Assembly: GCA_013696275.1 (NCBI GenBank) | Contig: JACCYW010000425.1 | Span: 1 to 13,406 of the forward strand | Length of the DNA: 13,406 bases | Source of the DNA: Chloroflexota bacterium | Lineage (GTDB): Bacteria > Chloroflexota > Limnocylindria > Limnocylindrales > CSP1-4 | Direction of reading: 5' to 3' | Shown: positions 1 through 7,767 of the stretch, one piece after another | How positions within the stretch are numbered: the first letter of the stretch is position 1 | Layout: each line of letters starts with the position of its first letter | Translations under genes and position numbers: made by a program | The notes under the pieces: model-generated | What the model was told of the DNA's origin: nothing | Databases searched by the model: none | The model's input: only the letters and a program-made list of their open reading frames with translations

Positions 1-2398
1 CCTCGAGGTGCTCGCGCAGGCCATCGTAATGGTCCAGCCACCAGGCGCCGGTCGCCGGGATGACCAGGTATCGGGCCCCTTTGCGCTGAGCCTCCTCGAC
101 GAGTCGCACCGCAGCCTGGCTGTCGGCGGGGTAGTAGCCGGCCCACACCCCATCCGCGTCGCCGGGAAAGTGCCATAGCCGGCTGCCGTTGGCCGTCACG
201 AAGCGCTCGTCGCCACGGCTGATGATGAGGGCCGGTTCCTCCGCGGGGATGTAGCGGTGCACGGCTTCCAGCACCTGCCCGACGAGCACGTCGTAGGCCT
301 CGCTGGGCCTTCGCCCATACGGCGCCCACGCCTCTCCCCACTTTTCGCGGAACGCCCGCTGGTTATGGTGAAGGATGGCCTGGTACTCGCCCGTGCTCAC
401 CAGCTTCCCGAAGGACGCCTCGCCGAAGTGGTGGACGAAGACGTCCTGGGCACAGACCGACCGCAGACCGGCGGTCCGCAGCCGCGCCGCGTAGTCGTCG
501 TCCTCCAGGAGCCCCCGACCGTAGCGTTCGTCCAGTGGCCCGATCGCCTCGTAAACGTCCCGTCGGAGCGCGAGGCAATACATGGCAAGCATCGGGAGGT
601 CGAATGCCTGTCCCCGGTGGGCGGTCATCCACGCATCGGCGAATCCGAGGAGTCCCTGGTAGTCGTCATAGGCGGTATCCACTTGCGCCTCGTTCCCGAT
701 CCTGTTGGTGACCGGGCCTACGGCCCCGACCGACGGATCATCGAGGTGGCGAAGCAGGCCGGACAGCCATCCGGGCGGGACCAGCGTGTCGTTGTTGAGC
801 AGCACCAGGTACTGGCCACGCGCCATCCTGAGACCCTGGTTCGTGGCGGCCGGGAATCCCAGGTTGCCTGGATTGAGACTCACCCTGACCCGTTCGTCGA
901 GATCGCGCAGGCCCTCCAGGAACCCGGCGGTGCCGTCGGTCGAGCCGTTGTCCACGAGGACGAGCTCGAAGCTGGCCCCGTCGGTGTTCTCCAGGACGCT
1001 GGTGAGGCAGAGCCGGGTCAGCGGCAGGTTGTCGTACGTGACGATGACGATGCTCGCCACCGGATCGGCCCATGAACGGCTCAGGCTCGGCGCCGCCGGC
1101 GAGAGCTGCCGCGCGGTGCGCTCGGTGTCGGTGGGGAGCACCAGGGGTCGCCGTGATAGGGGCGTCAGTGCCAGGGTCCCGGGGATCGATGAGCGTCGAC
1201 CTCGGCGTGAGAGCCCGACGGCGTGCAGGAGATCGCCGAGCACGATCTCGTGGCTGAAGTGGTCGCGCGCGACGGCCGAGGCGGCGCGCTCCTGGCGTGG
1301 GCGGTCCGCTCGGATCCGCTCGACCGCATCGGCCGCCTCGTCGAGCGTGGAGAACGGGAACAGCCCGTCGCCCGTCGGAAGATGGTTGCCGAAGCCCGTG
1401 TCCTGCGTGATGACGGGACGCCCCGCGGCGAGATACGTGGCGCTCCGGTCGCTGAACCAGCCGCTGCGCAAGCGTACGTTCTGGTCCTTGGCGACCGTGA
1501 ACTCGCCCGCCGATGCCCGGATGTAGTCCCGGTAGATATCTATGTCAAGGGAGACCGAGAGCCCATCCACCACGCCCCAGCCGTGCGTCTCCAGCAACGT
1601 GCGGGCCTCATCGTCGACGCTGCTGAGCGCCAGCTCGAACGACTGGCCGGTCCGGCCCGGCAGATCGATGAACTTCATGAACTCGAGATGCTTGCTCCAG
1701 TGGTAGGTCTGGTCCAGGTAGGTCACCTCGCGCCATTCCTGCCGCCAGTTGCCGACCGTGGTGAAGACGTCCCGACGGGCGCGAGTATGCCCGTCCCACA
1801 CATCGAGCACGACAGGCTGCCGAGTCGGCAGGAATCGGAAGCGATCGGAGAGCGGGAGCCCACAGTCGGGCTGGCCGAGGTTCTCCCCGAAGGTGAAGAA
1901 CGCGACGTGCGGCTCCAGGAACTCGATGCTCGACGGAACGTCATGGGCCAGCTCCACCTGGAGCGTGACCGGGTCCGTCTCCAGGTAGACGAGCCGTCCG
2001 GTCGCCGCGTGCTCCTCGCGTGGCTGCGTCCCGCCATGCAGGTTGATGATGAGACACGCCTCTGCGTAGAGATGCTCGAGCCGCTCGGCGCTCATGCCGT
2101 GGAGCGCTCCGTCCGCGTGCAACGCCTGGTACGCCCAGCGGTCCTTCAGCCCGAACCGTTCCATGACGCCGGCGATGAACGCGGCGGCGCGGGCCGATCC
2201 ATCGGTCTCCGCGGATTCCATGAACATCGACGGTGTCCGCGCGTGGGCCTCCACGTAATAGACCTCGTAGCCCAGGCGCTCCAGCCCGACCAGGTAGTGG
2301 AGCGTCTGCCAGACCACTCCGGCGACGGGCATCTTGGTCATCATGCCCAGGACGACGACCTTGTCGCCCCTGACCGGCGACGGGCTGCGGGCGCTCAT
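1..2398 (-). CDS. Double glycosyltransferase fusion protein, 3' end off the window
   Basis: The frame is open from an ATG at 2398 to the left edge (799 full codons), so the C-terminus is missing. Residues 1-400 look like a glycosyltransferase of the GT-B/GT4 kind: the stretch at about 304-350 (KDQNVRLRSGWFSDRSATYL, then AAGRPVITQDTGFG) resembles the donor-binding C-lobe of such enzymes. A Ser/Pro/Arg-rich linker covers about 397-446. Residues 448-695 are a clear family 2 transferase: ASIVIVTYDN, then VDNGSTDGT at 482-490, LLNNDT at 533-538 (metal/donor site) and LLEDDDY at 630-636 (probable base). About 100 further residues include VIPATGAWWLDHY (779-791), an appended domain I cannot name. 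The ATG overlaps the exporter stop (ATGA), so the start is well supported. A GTG at 1060 could start a separate transferase, but there is no stop between the modules and no good ribosome site. The likely role is adding sugars to a surface glycan in the cytoplasm; the sugars are unknown. Confidence 0.85.
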   Translation of the reverse strand, partial: MSARSPSPVRGDKVVVLGMMTKMPVAGVVWQTLHYLVGLERLGYEVYYVEAHARTPSMFMESAETDGSARAAAFIAGVMERFGLKDRWAYQALHADGALHGMSAERLEHLYAEACLIINLHGGTQPREEHAATGRLVYLETDPVTLQVELAHDVPSSIEFLEPHVAFFTFGENLGQPDCGLPLSDRFRFLPTRQPVVLDVWDGHTRARRDVFTTVGNWRQEWREVTYLDQTYHWSKHLEFMKFIDLPGRTGQSFELALSSVDDEARTLLETHGWGVVDGLSVSLDIDIYRDYIRASAGEFTVAKDQNVRLRSGWFSDRSATYLAAGRPVITQDTGFGNHLPTGDGLFPFSTLDEAADAVERIRADRPRQERAASAVARDHFSHEIVLGDLLHAVGLSRRGRRSSIPGTLALTPLSRRPLVLPTDTERTARQLSPAAPSLSRSWADPVASIVIVTYDNLPLTRLCLTSVLENTDGASFELVLVDNGSTDGTAGFLEGLRDLDERVRVSLNPGNLGFPAATNQGLRMARGQYLVLLNNDTLVPPGWLSGLLRHLDDPSVGAVGPVTNRIGNEAQVDTAYDDYQGLLGFADAWMTAHRGQAFDLPMLAMYCLALRRDVYEAIGPLDERYGRGLLEDDDYAARLRTAGLRSVCAQDVFVHHFGEASFGKLVSTGEYQAILHHNQRAFREKWGEAWAPYGRRPSEAYDVLVGQVLEAVHRYIPAEEPALIISRGDERFVTANGSRLWHFPGDADGVWAGYYPADSQAAVRLVEEAQRKGARYLVIPATGAWWLDHYDGLREHLE
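2395..2398 (-). other. ATGA stop/start overlap between exporter and double transferase
   Basis: The exporter stop TGA (2397-2395) overlaps the ATG (2398-2396) of the next gene by the four-base ATGA pattern. No strong Shine-Dalgarno sequence precedes this ATG, so ribosomes probably re-initiate after finishing the exporter. This ties expression of the two proteins together. Confidence 0.85.
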
Positions 2399-4206
2399 GG
2401 CAGTGGGGTCACCCGGGGGCGCCTGCCCTCTCGGGCGGCGCGCTGCCGCACCTGCGCATCGTGCATCTTGTGATACAGACCGCTCTGGACGATGAGCGTC
2501 TCGTGGTCACCCTGTTCCACGACGCGGCCGTGATCCAGGACGACGATCAGGTCGGCGTGCCGCACGGTCGAGAGGCGGTGGGCGATCATGAACGTGGTCC
2601 GCCCCACCATGAGCCGATCCAACGCGTCCAGGATGACGCCCTCCGTGCGGGAGTCGACCGATGACGTGGGCTCATCCAGGATCAGGATGGGCGCGTCCTT
2701 CAGGAAGGCGCGAGCCACCGCGACGCGCTGACGCTCCCCTCCCGATAGCCTCGAGCCTCGCTCGCCCAGGATGGTCTCATACCCATCCGGCAGCCCCGAG
2801 ATGAACTCGTGCGAGTTCGCCGCCTCCGCCGCGGCCACCACCTCTTCCATGCTCGCGTCCAACCGGCCATATCGGATGTTCTCCGCGATGCTCGCCGAGA
2901 ACAGGAGCGGCTCCTGGAGCACGACGCTGAAGTGCTGCCGCAGGCTCTTCACGGTGATCTTCCGGATGTCGATCCCGTCGAGCAGGATGCGGCCGTCCTG
3001 TGGGTCGTAGAAGCGGGGCAGCAGGCTCATGAGCGTCGTCTTGCCGGCTCCCGTCGGCCCCACGATCGCGACCACCTGGCCCGGTTCCACGTCGATGGTC
3101 ACGTTCCTGAGCGTCTCGAGCCGTCCGGGATACGTGAACGACACGTCCTTGAACGTGACGCGTCCCTGCGTCCGCTCCAGGGGCTGTGCATCGGGAGCGT
3201 CGCGGATCTCCGCCTCGGTATCGAGCAGCCCGAAGGCGACCTTGAGGTTGATGAGGTGCTCCTGGATAGTGCCCCCGGCGCCGGCGATGGCTTGCAGGGG
3301 GTTGTAGACCGAGGCCACGTACGCCATGACGATGAGCAATGTGCCGAGCGTCAGCCGGCCCTCGATGACCTGGAAGGCACCGTATCCCAGCACCAGCGCC
3401 GTGCCACCGGCCGTGATGACGTTGATGGCCATGGTGAAGAGCGTCTGGCTCACGGTCACTCGCACGCGCGCGTCCACCGCGCGGCGACCCTGCTCGGTGA
3501 ATCGTTGGTGCTCGTACGACTCGCGCCCGAACGAGATGATGACCCGCAGCATCGACATCGCTTCCTGGATCATCGTGAGCGAGTGGCCCTCCATGCTGCG
3601 CACGTGCTCCAGCCGCGGCTGCACATGCGTGGCGTACCGCCGGATGGAGAACCACAGGAACGGGGCGATCGTCATGGAGAGCAGTGCAAGGGTCGGGTCG
3701 ATCAGGTACGTCACGATGAACATGCCGATCAGCGTGATGATCGCCTGGGCGAGCTGCGGCACCATCATCGGGATCTCGCCCACCGCCGCGGACGAGTAGT
3801 TGATGCGATACATGAAGTCGCCCGTCCGCTGCCGGTCGTGGAACGTCAGCGAGAGCCGCTGCGCGTGCTCGAACAACTGGCTGCGGAACCGGAGGATCAT
3901 GCCCTGCTCGATCTTCGTCTGGAGGTAGCTGTTCCAGACCGTCAGGCCGTTGTTGATGATGGCCACCACGAGCCCTGCCGTGACGATCACGACCAGGAAG
4001 AGGCCCTGATCCTGGGCGATGGGACCCAGCAGCGCCGCGAGCTCCGGCGGCGTCGGTTGCCCTCCGATCACGTGGTCGATGAGGATCTTGAAGACCCACG
4101 GATTGGCGAGATCCACCATCGCGTCCAGGACGAGGATGACCGACGAGAGCCCCAGGAGCCTGCGGTAGGGGCGCAGGTAGGGCAGGGTCCGCAGGGCAAG
4201 CTTCAT
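2395..4206 (-). CDS. ABC exporter half-transporter (MsbA/PglK-like), membrane and ATPase domains fused
   Basis: This 603-residue protein has the usual length and layout of a type IV ABC exporter that works as a dimer. The N-terminal half (about 1-335) is the six-helix membrane domain; hydrophobic stretches are clear near 19-32, 69-85, 155-187 and 254-303. The C-terminal half is the ATPase: Walker A GPTGAGKT (383-390), Q-loop Gln431, signature LSGGERQ (487-493), Walker B ILILDEP (507-513) and switch His543. All catalytic residues are present. The start was set at ATG 4206 because it overlaps the upstream stop as ATGA; the longer frame from 4311 would only add 35 residues lying inside the upstream gene. 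Its place between two glycosyltransferase genes suggests it flips a lipid-linked glycan or glycolipid, as MsbA and PglK do. This is inferred from context: sequence alone cannot exclude a drug or peptide exporter. Confidence 0.95.
   Translation of the reverse strand: MKLALRTLPYLRPYRRLLGLSSVILVLDAMVDLANPWVFKILIDHVIGGQPTPPELAALLGPIAQDQGLFLVVIVTAGLVVAIINNGLTVWNSYLQTKIEQGMILRFRSQLFEHAQRLSLTFHDRQRTGDFMYRINYSSAAVGEIPMMVPQLAQAIITLIGMFIVTYLIDPTLALLSMTIAPFLWFSIRRYATHVQPRLEHVRSMEGHSLTMIQEAMSMLRVIISFGRESYEHQRFTEQGRRAVDARVRVTVSQTLFTMAINVITAGGTALVLGYGAFQVIEGRLTLGTLLIVMAYVASVYNPLQAIAGAGGTIQEHLINLKVAFGLLDTEAEIRDAPDAQPLERTQGRVTFKDVSFTYPGRLETLRNVTIDVEPGQVVAIVGPTGAGKTTLMSLLPRFYDPQDGRILLDGIDIRKITVKSLRQHFSVVLQEPLLFSASIAENIRYGRLDASMEEVVAAAEAANSHEFISGLPDGYETILGERGSRLSGGERQRVAVARAFLKDAPILILDEPTSSVDSRTEGVILDALDRLMVGRTTFMIAHRLSTVRHADLIVVLDHGRVVEQGDHETLIVQSGLYHKMHDAQVRQRAAREGRRPRVTPLP
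4203..4206 (-). other. ATGA stop/start overlap between hydrolase-transferase and exporter
   Basis: The stop TGA (4205-4203) of the 841-residue fusion protein overlaps the exporter ATG (4206-4204). This is the second such junction in the same block, so all three genes are expected to be translated from one message with coupled initiation. It also decides the exporter start. Confidence 0.85.
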
Positions 4207-6728
4207 GGCGATACCGCACGGACCGCGATGTGGACCGCCGACGCCGCGTCCATCGTCATCCGGGCGACGACCACCACGAACAGGAGCGCCAGCACGCCCG
4301 CGACGGACCATGCACCCTCAAGGGCGGCCAGGATGGCCAGCACTTCCAGGGCACCGCCGACCGCCAGCACGCCACTCCAGGGATGGGGCCAGACACGGTA
4401 GCGGATCAGCTGGCGGCCACCGCCATGCTCCTCGCAGGTCGCGAACAGACGAGCAGAGGAGAAGGCGCCGACACGGACCTCCAGATCCCAGCGGTCGTAG
4501 TCTCCCCCGCGGGCGACATGGACCCCATCGCGTTCGAGCCGTTCCTCGGCGCCGCGCAGACGCGCCTGCATCGAGTGCCAGTCCTCGCTCCACGAGACGA
4601 TCTCACGGCGTCGCGGGATGGCGAACCCGCGGTCCCCTCGCCGGCGCCACGGCGTCAGGCCGGCCGAGAGTCGCCCTCGGAGCCGCGCGATCGATTGCAC
4701 GATGATCAGCGCGAACAGCAACGCGCTCTCCCGTCGCCACACCCTGTGCCGCGCGGTGCTGGGATGTCGCCGGACGGTCCCCCAGGCGGCCGCCGCGGCG
4801 ACGGCCAGGCTCGCTCCGGCGGTCATCGCGGCTCCGAGCAGCGCGACGAACATGGGCGACCATGCCAGCCCTAGGAAGCCGGTCAGGAGCAGGGCGAGTG
4901 ACAGGAGGTGCCACTCCGGCAGCAGGGGAAGCGCCGAGAGGCGCATCTGCGGTTGGTAGACCGACTGGAACGCGGCGCTACCCCACGTCCCGTGGTAGAC
5001 ACGATCACGACCCCATGGTGCGGCCAGGACACCGGGCCCGTACAGCTGGCCTGGCCAGCTGATGTGGCCGAGCCGGTTGAACCGACCGGGCCACTTCCGT
5101 TCCAGGAGCCCTTCCGCTCGACCATATCCCCGTTGCTGGCGGGCATACGCGCGGACCGAGTCCCGCCGTCGGTGCCACACGACCGCCCCGGGGCTGAAGC
5201 CGACGGTCCACCCGCGCTCATGCACACGCCAGCAGACATCGACGTCGTCGCCTGCGATGCGGAACGAGGGGTCGAACCCGGAGATCGAGCGCAGGCGGTC
5301 CACCCGGAATGCCGCGTTGCAGCCGGGGATGTGCTCCGCCTCGTCGTCCGAGCGGAGGATATGGATGGGCCCCCCGGGCGCCACGGCGACCGTCGACGCC
5401 ACCACGCCCCCATCGGCCGGGCAGATGTTCGGCCCGCCCACGGCGGCGTGGCCGGAGGTCATGAAGGTCCATGCCAGGTACCGCAGCCACTGGCGATCGG
5501 GCCAGGCGTCATCGTCGATGTACGCGACGATCTCTCCGGTGGCCACCGCCAGTCCTTCGTTCCGGGCAGCGCTCAGGCCCTGGTTCGCGGTGCGCACGAG
5601 CCGGAACGGGTATCCGGAGACGATGGCGGCCGTCTCGTCGGTCGAGCCGTCGTCCACCACGATGACCTCGAGATCGGGGTAGTCCAGGTCGGCGAGGCCG
5701 TCGAGGCAGCGCCCGATCGTGCGCGCTCCGTTGAAGCTGCACAGCACGACGGAGATCCGGGGCCACGACAAGCCCACCGGGAAGGGCACTTCACGGTAGG
5801 TCCGAGCCACGGCACCGAGCGCCGGCTTCGGCTCGCGTTCGCGGGTGGTCAGGCCGAAGTCCCAGTCCAGGACCTCGATGTCGCTCCTGGCCCACTCGTC
5901 GGTCCATGCGTACACGAAGGCGCCGGCGGCACCGCGTGCGAAGGCCGCTCGCACCTGCCCCTCGATCAGCGTTGCCTGCGCTTCGGTGCCGGCTCGGCGG
6001 CTGTCCAGCCCGATCTCGGTGAGCAGCAGTGGCTGATCCCCGGCCAGGTTCTGGAGCCGTCCCAGGTAGGCGTCGAAGTCGTCGACGCTCTCGAGATACA
6101 CGTTGAATGCGACCAGATCCGCGGTCGGCGGGCGGAGGTACTCGGTGGAGGGGTAATTGACGTAGGTCACGAGCGCGTCGGGATCCTCGTCACGGACCAC
6201 GCGGCAGAGCTGCTCCAGGAAGCGCTCCGTCCGCTTCACCCCGTGCCACCGGACGATCTCGGCGGGGACCTCGTTCCCGATCGCGAAACCCAGCAATGCC
6301 GGGTGCCCGGCGCATGCCCGGACCGCCTCGACGACCCGTCGCGTGATGGTGGCCGGGAGCCGGGGCGCGTCCAGGAATGCCACGTGCTGCTCCCAGGGGA
6401 TGCCGACCAATACCCAGAGACCGTGGCTTCGTGCGGCGTCCAGGAACCAGCGCCGGGGCACGGAGTACAGGCGGACCGCATTGATGCCGTTGGCTGCCAT
6501 CTGGGCAAGGTCGCAGTCGGCCCTCACGGGGTCATAGCCATCGTCACCCGGCCACCGGGCCCGGAACGTCCCGTAGGTCACGCCACGGACGTAGAGCTTC
6601 TCGTCGCCCACGAACAGGAACTTGCCGTCGACATGAGGACGGAGCGAGCCCGGATGAGGGCCCGCGATCGTGAGCGAGGCCGTCCGCGACGTCGTCTGGC
6701 TGGTGCGCTGCGACATGGCCTCAGGCAT
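4203..6728 (-). CDS. Glycoside hydrolase-glycosyltransferase family 2 fusion, membrane protein
   Basis: An 841-residue protein in three parts. Residues about 33-312 look like a clan-A (GH2-like) TIM barrel: VRGVTYGTF near 47-55, NAVRLYSVP (83-91), IGNEVP (150-155) with candidate acid/base Glu153, and LLLTEIGLDS (234-243) with candidate nucleophile Glu238. Residues about 325-545 are a family 2 transferase: ISVVLCSFNG, VVDDGSTDET (357-366), YIDDDAWPD (403-411), GCNAAF (469-474) and GDDVDVCWR (493-501). The rest carries hydrophobic stretches at about 606-650, 667-682 and 786-823, with a basic soluble segment of about 100 residues between the last two. No signal peptide is evident at the N-terminus. 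ATG 6728 gives the full frame; ATG 6716 (residue 5) is also possible and neither has a strong ribosome site. Both catalytic sets look complete. GH17-GT2 fusions are known from glucan enzymes, so the barrel may trim or transfer what the transferase makes; substrates are unknown. Confidence 0.85.
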   Translation of the reverse strand: MPEAMSQRTSQTTSRTASLTIAGPHPGSLRPHVDGKFLFVGDEKLYVRGVTYGTFRARWPGDDGYDPVRADCDLAQMAANGINAVRLYSVPRRWFLDAARSHGLWVLVGIPWEQHVAFLDAPRLPATITRRVVEAVRACAGHPALLGFAIGNEVPAEIVRWHGVKRTERFLEQLCRVVRDEDPDALVTYVNYPSTEYLRPPTADLVAFNVYLESVDDFDAYLGRLQNLAGDQPLLLTEIGLDSRRAGTEAQATLIEGQVRAAFARGAAGAFVYAWTDEWARSDIEVLDWDFGLTTREREPKPALGAVARTYREVPFPVGLSWPRISVVLCSFNGARTIGRCLDGLADLDYPDLEVIVVDDGSTDETAAIVSGYPFRLVRTANQGLSAARNEGLAVATGEIVAYIDDDAWPDRQWLRYLAWTFMTSGHAAVGGPNICPADGGVVASTVAVAPGGPIHILRSDDEAEHIPGCNAAFRVDRLRSISGFDPSFRIAGDDVDVCWRVHERGWTVGFSPGAVVWHRRRDSVRAYARQQRGYGRAEGLLERKWPGRFNRLGHISWPGQLYGPGVLAAPWGRDRVYHGTWGSAAFQSVYQPQMRLSALPLLPEWHLLSLALLLTGFLGLAWSPMFVALLGAAMTAGASLAVAAAAAWGTVRRHPSTARHRVWRRESALLFALIIVQSIARLRGRLSAGLTPWRRRGDRGFAIPRRREIVSWSEDWHSMQARLRGAEERLERDGVHVARGGDYDRWDLEVRVGAFSSARLFATCEEHGGGRQLIRYRVWPHPWSGVLAVGGALEVLAILAALEGAWSVAGVLALLFVVVVARMTMDAASAVHIAVRAVSP

Positions 6729-6743
6729 CGCTCGCCGGCACGC

Positions 6744-6749
6744 TATCCT
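6744..6749 (+). promoter_or_regulatory. Possible -10 element for a near-leaderless galE message
   Basis: TATCCT fits the TANNNT form of a -10 box and lies 10 bases before the galE ATG at 6760. No Shine-Dalgarno sequence precedes that ATG, and the whole gap to the divergent gene is only about 31 bases, so a leaderless or very short-leader transcript is plausible. No convincing -35 hexamer was found, so this is a weak call. Confidence 0.25.
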
Positions 6750-6759
6750 GCGGCCACGG

Positions 6760-7734
6760 ATGAACGTATTGGTGACCGGTGGCGCGGGCTACATCGGTTC
6801 GCACACCGTCAGGGCGCTGCTCGACCACGGGCACTCCGTGGTGGTCCTGGACGAGCGCCCATCCCGAGCCGGGGCCACGCTCGAAGCGGCTCATTGGGTC
6901 CAGGGAGACATCGCCGACACCACGCTCGTCCGGCGACTCCTGGTGGACCACGCGGTGGACGGCGTGATCCACTTCGCCGCCTACAAGTCGGTGGCCGGAT
7001 CCATGCGCGAGCCGGAACGGTACTTCAGGAACAACGTCGCGGGGACGATCTCCGTGCTGGAGGCGATGGCCCTCTCCTCGACACGGTCGCTCGTCTTCTC
7101 GTCGACCTGCGCCGTGTACGGGACCCCCGAACGTTGTCCGGTCGACGAGTCCACGCCCATCCATCCGGAAAGCCCCTATGGCGCGAGCAAGGCGCTGATC
7201 GAGCAGATGCTTCCGTGGTTCTCCACCATCCACCGGCTTCGATGGGTCTCCCTGCGGTACTTCAACGCCGCTGGGGCGTCGCTGGACGCGAAGCTCGGGG
7301 AGGACTGGGATGAGTCCACGATGCTCATCCCGGCGCTGATGAAGGCGGCCCTGGGACGACGCGAGCCCGTGGACATCTTCGGCACGGACTACCCCACCCC
7401 GGACGGGACCGCCATCCGTGACTTCGTCCACGTCCTGGACCTGGCGGAGGCCCATCTTCAGGCCCTCGAGTACGTCGCGCGCGATGGCGAGTCTCGCGTC
7501 CTCAACCTGGGGACCGGGACCGGGAGCTCCGTGCTGGAAGTCCTCGAGATGGCCCGTCGAGTCACGGGCCGGGAAGTCCCGGTCACGTTCGTCGGAAGAC
7601 GGGCCGGTGATGCGGCCGTTATCTGGGCCGACGCCACGAGAGCCCGCGAACTGCTCGGCTGGCGTCCACGATACGGGCTGACGGAGATCGTGGACTCGGC
7701 CTGGCGGTGGCATTCGTCCGGCGTCCAGGGCTGA
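6760..7734 (+). CDS. galE: UDP-glucose 4-epimerase (GalE type)
   Basis: A 324-residue extended short-chain dehydrogenase/reductase, close to the usual GalE length (E. coli 338). It starts with the NAD-binding motif TGGAGYIGS (6-14). It has HFAAYKSV (71-78), the SST site near 114-116, the catalytic pair Tyr140/Lys144 in YGASK, and RYFNAAGA (166-173), all typical of GalE. It interconverts UDP-glucose and UDP-galactose in the cytoplasm through a 4-keto intermediate. Related enzymes also act on UDP-xylose/UDP-arabinose or UDP-GlcA/UDP-GalA, so the substrate is not certain. ATG 6760 was chosen because the glycine-rich motif must lie at the N-terminus; the longer frame from 6670 overlaps the divergent gene. 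It is the only plus-strand gene here and likely has its own promoter. It should supply sugar donors to the neighbouring transferases. Confidence 0.92.
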   Translation: MNVLVTGGAGYIGSHTVRALLDHGHSVVVLDERPSRAGATLEAAHWVQGDIADTTLVRRLLVDHAVDGVIHFAAYKSVAGSMREPERYFRNNVAGTISVLEAMALSSTRSLVFSSTCAVYGTPERCPVDESTPIHPESPYGASKALIEQMLPWFSTIHRLRWVSLRYFNAAGASLDAKLGEDWDESTMLIPALMKAALGRREPVDIFGTDYPTPDGTAIRDFVHVLDLAEAHLQALEYVARDGESRVLNLGTGTGSSVLEVLEMARRVTGREVPVTFVGRRAGDAAVIWADATRARELLGWRPRYGLTEIVDSAWRWHSSGVQG

Positions 7735-7751
7735 CTGCTCACCCGTAGGGC

Positions 7752-7767
7752 AGGCGGCCGCGCGCCT
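7752..7767. terminator. Short GC hairpin between convergent genes, possible two-way terminator
   Basis: AGGCG (7752-7756) and CGCCT (7763-7767) form a 5-base-pair stem with a six-base loop. It fills half of the 33-base gap between the converging galE and decarboxylase genes. There is no T-run on either side, so it does not meet the usual rho-independent pattern; the call rests mainly on position. Confidence 0.22.

Noticed and set aside
1058..1060. GTG at 1060 as the start of a separate family 2 transferase gene
   Set aside because: The frame is continuous with the upstream module, no stop lies between them and no good Shine-Dalgarno sequence is in front, so one fused protein is simpler. A split cannot be fully excluded.
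4207..4311. Longer start for the ABC exporter at 4311
   Set aside because: It would add 35 Arg/Gly-rich residues lying inside the upstream gene. The ATG at 4206 gives the ATGA overlap and begins at the normal membrane-domain N-terminus.
257..7313. Long plus-strand frames at 257-1075, 1223-2473, 2809-4401 and 4908-7313
   Set aside because: They lie antisense to genes with clear family motifs, read as low-complexity Arg/Pro/Gly/Val/Glu-rich sequence and contain no recognisable domain. High GC content with strong third-position bias creates such shadow frames.
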